This document shows, one piece after another, positions 57,777 to 64,000 of a stretch of DNA of 64,000 bases (positions are counted from its first letter, which is position 1; the number at the start of each line of letters is the position of its first letter). The position numbers were made by a program, and so were the translations under genes. This DNA is from Bimuria novae-zelandiae CBS 107.79 (lineage: Eukaryota; Ascomycota; Dothideomycetes; Pleosporales; Didymosphaeriaceae): NCBI GenBank assembly GCA_010015655.1, contig ML976712.1, positions 289,446 to 353,445 on the forward strand, written 5' to 3'. The notes below the pieces were generated by a model. The model worked only from the letters and a program-made list of their open reading frames with translations, had not been told where the DNA came from and did not search any database.

Positions 57777-58252
57777 TGTTAGGATCTGTATTTAGCATCA
57801 CCAGGCTAACATTCTGAGACGGCCAAGGTCTTATAGGAGCCAATAGTGGCACAGTAATGGTAAGTCACGTGACTGCTCGAAGTGCTCGAAGCGAGCAAGT
57901 CGAGCAGGTACAGGAAGCCAAGGCTGTGCTCGCTCCGCTCGAGTCAAGTAAATTAAGCATATGCAGAAAGCCAAGGCTGCGCTTAACATGCTCGAAGCGA
58001 GCAAGTCAAGCATGCTAAGTATATAGGAACATGAGGATGGACTCTTCCACCTTATATTCAACCTGTTTATCAATCTATTGTTTGGATTCACTCAGGCTCT
58101 TGTTAATTTAATTATAACGCACCTTACGTTAATACTAACACCCTATTAATAAGCGCGAGCTATTAATACACCCTTTCCCGTCTTTGACATCGCTCCTGCT
58201 AAAGAACCAACCTTAACCCCATTGCGGACTAGCTACCCGTAGGGACTTAACA
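57777..58252 (+). repeat. gypsy-1 3' LTR
   Basis: 476 bp, same length as the 5' LTR, ends GGGACTTAACA followed by TAACG. Confidence 0.95.
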
Positions 58253-59712
58253 TAACGCTTAAACCTGTAAGGAGATAAAACCTTTTTTAATAAATAATTA
58301 AAAAGGAGTCCTAACGGATACTTAACACTAGTAAGACTATTTTTACTAAATAAAGAAGTTATAAAAATAAGAATAAGACTTTTATTAAAAGTCTATGTTT
58401 TAGCGCAAATAATTATACGTAATAAGCTATTAGCTTATAAAGAAGTCATAGTTAGGAAAATATAAAAATAGTCTTTTTATTTATACCTAAACTCTAGGTA
58501 TTAGGAGTTAATAAGAATAAAATATAATAATTTCTAAGTAAGGTTAAAGCACTTATTAACCTTTAAGACACCTTTTAAATTTTACTATAAAAGGTAAGAG
58601 GACTAACTAAAAAAATAGTAAAGGAGCGTTAAAAACCTCTCATAATATAATAATTTTTAAAAAAAAAATAGGAGGTATAAATTAGCTATTAAAAGTAGAC
58701 TAATAAATAAAGCTGCTAGAATAATTAATAGTAGAGCTTATTTTAAACGAAGGAAGAAGCTACTATTCTAAAATTTTTAATTTAGCTTACTTTAATAGTA
58801 AATAACAGGATTACTACTATTTTAAAATAATAATATAATATAATCTCTGAAAGGATAGGAACTACCTAAGAAATCTACCTAAATATATTATTAGTTAATT
58901 AATAAAACGTGTAACGATAGTGGGAATTACGTTCCTAAACTACTACTTAAAATATACTAAAGCTAACCTTTAAAAGTTATTAAACTATAACTTTTATAAC
59001 TATTTAGTAAAAGAAATAGCCCGTAACTATTTACTTATGATATTATAAAGGAACTAGAAGCTTCGTAATTTTAATTTTAATTTTAATAACTACGCTATAG
59101 AAGCTAAGGAGTATAATTTAAATATTTTAAAAAATTTATACTTTTAAAGCCTTCGCGATAACTTATAGGACTAAATAGTTATAGTAGATATAAATAATAA
59201 TTAGGACTTATAAGGAGTCTAAAAGAAAGTTAATAAGGTTAAAGAAAACTTCTTTTAAAATATATTATAGCTACTAAAGTTTTCTGCTAAGAACGGGGCG
59301 CTAGACAAGACAAATTAGGAACCTACCTAAGCTAACCTTAGAAGGATGTCTGGCCGACGAAGCTAAGATAAAAGACACGAAGTAATAGATAGAGCTATAG
59401 GATACAGGTCTAGTAATATTTAAAAAATAAGCCACGTAGGTATCGCGCGAGGTAATAGAAACCTATAAAAAGAATAGTTTCTATTTTTATTATAGCGATA
59501 TAGGACACCGAGTAAAGAAGTATAAACTTTTACTTATAATAAAGCTAGTATAATTTCGCGCCGCTACACCCGCTATTAAGGAATTCTTTAATAAAAAGTT
59601 TAATATAGCCTTTACTAATTTAGAAAACTAGATTCTCCTAGTAATAATTGCCACCAGGAGGCAAAAGTAGGAAAAAGAAAAAAAAATAACTTTTAATAAC
59701 TTTTAAAAGCTA

Positions 59713-61414
59713 CAAGGGGCAGCGAAATTAATTCTGTTACTCACGTGCTTAGTAGGGTCCCAACACCAAAATATTAACGCATCGTAAAATAGCCAAAATA
59801 AAGCTAATTTTGGCGCTAGATTTATGCTGTAAAGTTATTGTTTCCACCTGCGTCAAGACATTTCTCTGCAACCTCTAAAAAGTATAATGGGTGGAGTTTC
59901 TCAGCCATATAGCGACGCATATCCTCATTGTGCTGCCAAATATCCTTTATATAGTCCTTGGCCATCTGCCTTGACGCTCGGCTGCTAGACGGGACCTCAA
60001 AGCCATCTAGGAAGCCCTCTAGGCGGCCAAAACAACGCTTAATTGGATGTAGATCAGGTGAGTTTGGCGGCTAGGGAGCAAACTTGATGCTGTACTGCTC
60101 AATCTCAGGCGCGCAATAGCGTAACCCTAATCCATAAAGATAGACGTTGTCCTGCACTAGATAAACGTATGCACCAGGATTGTAGTCGCGTACGCTACAG
60201 TAGTAGGGAAAAACGTAGTCCTTAAGTATGTTCTCAGCGTACCACAAACCGCTCATGCTCTTTCCAGCTTTATATACAAACGCCTCCTCTTTAAAGAAGT
60301 TCTTTACAGTCTTAGGTTGCTTAGTTCCCTTTAAGAGGGCAGCTCCCTTCTTGCCCTCAGCCTTGTTTTGGTCTTAAGCTTCCTTATTGTCCCGTTATAT
60401 ATTAGCGTTCATCTTAGTAAGCATTTGGTGCTCTGTAGTACTAGGTTAGGAGGCCTAAGTTTGCTTCTTATGCACCTTCTCTTTAGCCTTATTATTAGCA
60501 GTTAGCACCTTGTTTGTAAGAGCTTCTTTAAGGTCATTGGTATCTTGTTCCCACAAAATACAAGGTTGATCCATCTCGCAGTTAGTGTCAGTAGAGGTTG
60601 CTGCACACACTATAAGAGAGAATTTGGCTGGGTCTGCATGTATTGCGAACTTGTTTAAATCGGCACCTCGTGGGCGAGAGATAAGCCTTTTACCACCTCG
60701 GTTATTAGTGCCTCCTATAGCAGTTGACTTCTCGTTATAGCACACAAAGATAAGCCTTGGAAAGTGTAGATTAAATTCCTTCTTAAGCCAGTGTGAATAG
60801 TCCCTGCGTAGCTCCCGCGCTTCGTCATCCAGCCTTGGTTTCTTCGTACGTACGCCTCGAACTATTGCGTAGTTGTGTACGTCGTCACGGTGGTCGTACA
60901 TAATGTTAATAATCGTCTGTTCGCAGAGAGTAATGCTAGCTTCAACGAGGATGTGGTTTACTGCTTCTTTAACTCAGTAGTCTCCAAATTGAATAATGTC
61001 AGCGCGAATACTCTTTAAAAGCTTAGAGCTATTAGCAACTTTTACTAGCCTTCTAGGGTGCTGCTTAGGCTTTAAGGCTGCTATAAGTTTAGCTAGCGTG
61101 TAGTATGTGTTTTGACGCATTGCATCGCGCTTTGCCTTGCGGAACGCCTGCCCCGCGGCCTTGTCGTCCACGCCTAATTTCGTCGTAATTTGTAGGAAGG
61201 TGAGCTTGTTAACATCTCTAAGGGTGACAATAGCTACTTTCTAGCCTTCTGTGAGGTTCTTAGAGCTCCTAGAGCGATGTGAGGTGGTTGTAGAGGCCAT
61301 AGAGTAGATGAGGTTGCGGCATGTATAGGTGGCGAATGCCTCGATGTTCTGCCAGGGCGGTGTGCCTAGCTTCTTGGCTCACGTGAGTAACAGAATTAAT
61401 TTCGCTGCCCCTTG
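59713..61414 (-). mobile_element. Tc1/mariner element, mildly RIP-mutated, nested in gypsy-2
   Basis: 1702 bp with perfect or near-perfect inverted ends starting CAAGGGGCAGCGAAATTAAT and reaching CTCACGTG (about 35 bp), and TA duplications at 59711-59712 and 61415-61416. One minus-strand transposase frame fills the element. The composition is close to normal, in contrast with the flanking gypsy-2 sequence, marking it as one of the youngest inserts in the window. Confidence 0.95.
59822..61300 (-). pseudogene. Tc1/mariner transposase (DDE superfamily), stops but no frameshift
   Basis: A single frame of 493 codons from ATG at 61300 to TAA at 59822, interrupted by about seven stop codons and no indel. 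The N-terminal helix-turn-helix region includes QITTKLGVDDKAAGQAFRKA. The catalytic region follows: FPRLIFVCYNEKS (first acidic residue, here N), VYLVQDNVYLYGLG (second, intact D), and PPNSPDLHPIKRCF (third position, K instead of E or D). So two of three catalytic residues are altered by G-to-A-type changes, which together with the stops makes it inactive. It would have cut and pasted at TA sites. Confidence 0.9.
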
Positions 61415-64000
61415 TATAGCTAGACTTAATATTAGTAATAATACATTAGCTTATTAATAATATTATGTTTATATTAATAATAATTAATTTAGGTAATTTA
61501 ACTATTAAATTTATATTAGAAAAACTTATAATAAAAGCTTACCTACAGCGTAAGAACCTACCCCATTTATAAGAGGTTATTAGTATTAGAGGCATGCAAC
61601 TCTTCGTATATAAAGTAGTTTAATTAAAACTAGATATTAATAGCTATATAAAACTAATATAGCTATACGTCTTACTAATAACGGATTATACAATCTAATC
61701 CTCAGCCTAATCTAAATAAAGAAGAATAGGGTTAAACTAGCCCTAGTAAAGAAATTAATCTAGATTAAAAGTTTAGGCACTCGCATCTATAACTAAAAAA
61801 GTAAAAAACTATTAATAAAGCCTTAAAGAATATTAGCTACAGCCTTTATAGTCCTAAATTAGCGTAATTAACGCCTAGAAAACAGGTCTAAGGCGTTTTT
61901 TATATTAATAAAGGATATATAAAAGGCGTTAACCTGTAGGTTGAAGGTTAACTTATAAAAGTTATTACTTAAAGCTTTTAAGGACTTATAGCGTATTTTT
62001 TTTTATAAGAAATAAGCTGACAAGCTTCCCCCGCACTATAGACCTAGAGTAGATCTTTCTATCTCTCTCGTGAAAAAAGATAGCAAGACCCTAGCGATCT
62101 TCTATAGGCCTTTATTAAATATATCTTGTAAAGTGTTGCTCGTCCTTGAAAAAGAGCTTACTAAATACTTAAATAAAAGCTTTATTTAAGTAACTAAGTC
62201 TAGCGCCGCCGTCTTAGTATTATTTACTAAAAAACCTAGTAGAGGACTACGCTTTTACGTTATTTATTAAGGTTTAAATACTATTTTAAAGAAGGACTAG
62301 TACCCTTTATTATTAATTAGTAAGATCCTTTAGCTCCTCGCGAAGGCTAAATAGTTTAATAAATTTAGTATAATTTAAGCCTTCTATAAGCTTTAAATAG
62401 TAAAAAGAAAAGAATAGAAATTAGTATTTAGAACTTAATTTAGTCTTTATAAGTAGCTAGTAGTTCCTTTTAGCCTAGCTAACGCGCTAAGTACGTTCTA
62501 GTAGTATATTAACTAGGTGCTAAAGGAGCACTTTAATAACTACTACTTAGCGTATATAAATAACGTTCTTATCTTCTCTAGTAGTAGGTAAAAAGACTAT
62601 AAAACGAAAGTACGTATCGTGATCTAAAAGTTAGGGGCTATAGGACTTTATTTAGATATTAAAAAATTTAAGTTCTACGTTAAAAAGACTAAGTACTTTA
62701 AATTTTTTATAAAAGTTAACAAGGACATAAGCATAGACTTAGATAAAATCTAAGTAATTTAATAATAATAGTTACTAATTTTAGTAAAAAAAGTTTAAAC
62801 CTTAATAGGCTTTATAAACTTTTATTAAAGATTTATATAAGACTTCTTTAGCATAGTAAGCCCCCTTATAAAGCTTATTAGTAAAGGAGTAGAATTTGTC
62901 TAGGGATAAAAGTAGTAGCACGTATTTAACTTTCTAAAAATAGCGTTTTATATAAATCCTACGCTAGCCTACTTTAACCCTAAATAAAAATTAGTACTAG
63001 AAGTAAACGCCTTTAGCTAGTTAATTAAAGAATACTTTTTTTTAGTATAATAATAATAGGATTCTACGCCTAGTAGCTTACCTCTTAGCAAAGAATAGCC
63101 TAGTAAAATATAATTACGCTATTCACGATAAAGAGATACTCGTAGTTATTGAATATATAAATAAATAGAACTATATATGTTAAGTAGTAAAGTACCTTAT
63201 AGTTTATACTAATTATAAGAACCTTGCGTATTTCGTTACTAAATAAAGATTAGACGATTAACACGTTTAGTAAGTAGATATACTTAGCTATATTAATATA
63301 ATATTAATATATAAACTAAAGTTAGTAAACTATAGGGCGAATGCCCTCTTTTAAAAGCACTAAGACCTACTAAAAGATAGTAAAGATAATAAATTAAAGT
63401 TAAGGTACTTTACGCTTTTTTAAGAGACTATGAAAGAAAATAGCTTAAAATCTTTTATTTTCTAAATATCTACTACTATAAATAAATTTAATTATATTAA
63501 AATAAATAAGGACCTAGTGCCCGCTTACCTAACATGCCCTAAACCACCTATATTAACCCTCTAAGAAGGCGATAACCCTACTAAGTGACGCGAACTAGAC
63601 TTTAATACTATATAATAAGAGGTAGAATACGATAAAGACAGCGCGTATAGCGAGATAAAGGCCTATATTAAGAACAGGCTTAAGAAGTTCGAACCTAGGT
63701 AGAAGTTATTTATTAGTATCTTAGAATATAGTATTAATAACTAAGGGTACCTATACTATAGGTTAAAATAATAGGCACTAAAATTAGAACTTTTATAAAT
63801 ATAGTTTATAATAGTCACGTATAGTTCCCTAGCTTTAAAATATTTAAAATAAAAAAATACTTATAAAATTCTTACTTAAGACTACTGCTTCCCGGGGATA
63901 TCTAACTAAGTAAGGCAGTATATTAAGAACTATAATATTTATAAAAGAACTAAACTATAAAGAGAAGTAAAATAAGGCCTGCTAAAGCCTTTATTACTAT

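Larger units (their letters stand above)
51448..58252 (+). mobile_element. Ty3/gypsy chromovirus (gypsy-1) nested in gypsy-2
   Basis: A 6.8-kb element with two 476-bp LTRs (51448-51923, 57777-58252), TGTTAGGATC..GGGACTTAACA, and exact 5-bp duplication TAACG (51443-51447, 58253-58257). Plus-strand order is gag, protease, RT, RNase H, integrase, chromodomain. LTRs are similar but the left has more C/T changes. Damage is milder than in gypsy-2, which it interrupts, consistent with a younger age. Confidence 0.95.
50818..64000 (+). mobile_element. Ty3/gypsy retrotransposon (gypsy-2), runs off the window, two nested inserts
   Basis: Starts with a 5' LTR (50818-51269). Its interior resumes at 58258-59712 and 61417-64000 around the two inserts. 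Plus-strand remnants: a gag zinc-knuckle region near 59490-59520 (YYSDIGHRVKKYK), and a reverse transcriptase at about 62030-62620 with the order LLPPHYRPRVDLSI-type start, LLVLEKELTKYL, YVIY*GLN, VPFSLANALSTFQ and YINN in place of YxDD (both Asp changed to Asn by G-to-A). RNase H follows near 62.9-63.3 kb. RT before the expected integrase fits gypsy. Very heavily mutated. The right end and 3' LTR lie beyond 64 kb. Confidence 0.82.

Overview
The window looks like a chromosome segment of a filamentous ascomycete (Pezizomycotina). The evidence is spliceosomal introns of about 48-58 nt with GT..AG ends and CTAAC/CTGAC-type branch points, fungus-specific families (DUF1776, fungal rhodopsin-like membrane protein, Wss1, Sel1-repeat protein, tyrosinase), and transposons mutated in the C-to-T, CpA-biased pattern of repeat-induced point mutation (RIP). 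The class is not certain; Dothideomycetes is only a guess.

Gene-bearing part (1-21.8 kb): the 3' end of the SF3B1/Hsh155 splicing factor (1-1214); a RING-finger protein (2655-4520); a long non-coding stretch (about 4.7-10.1 kb) filled with a degenerate repeat of T-runs followed by a GACCAAGC..CACAT-like motif; a Sel1-repeat protein (complement 10827-12995); a three-exon DUF1776 gene (complement 14857-16305) head to head with a two-exon Wss1 DNA-protein-crosslink protease (16836-18251); and a three-exon rhodopsin-like membrane protein gene with one in-frame stop (complement 18838-20128).

Transposon part (21.8-64 kb): nearly all of it is nested, RIP-damaged transposons. Each insertion can be placed from terminal repeats, target-site duplications and, for several, restoration of the host element's reading frame when the insert is removed conceptually. 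Block 1 is a 3.2-kb hAT element (21835-25075). Block 2 is a pogo/Fot1 element (25268-36804) interrupted by three other pogo elements, a MITE-like element and a second hAT. A short normal-composition island (36.8-38.3 kb) carries a tyrosinase gene broken by a probable third hAT end at 38267. Block 3 contains a pogo element (38376-50331) interrupted by a tyrosine-recombinase retrotransposon with split direct repeats, a solo LTR and a Ty1/copia element. It is followed by a Ty3/gypsy element running off the window (from 50818), itself interrupted by a chromodomain gypsy element (51448-58252) and a Tc1/mariner element (59713-61414).

The points most worth following are the T-run array at 4.7-10.1 kb, which I cannot assign to any known class, the Ngaro-like tyrosine-recombinase retroelement with complete A1/B1-A2-B2 architecture, and the resolvable nesting order. 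No tRNA, rRNA or CRISPR feature was recognised.
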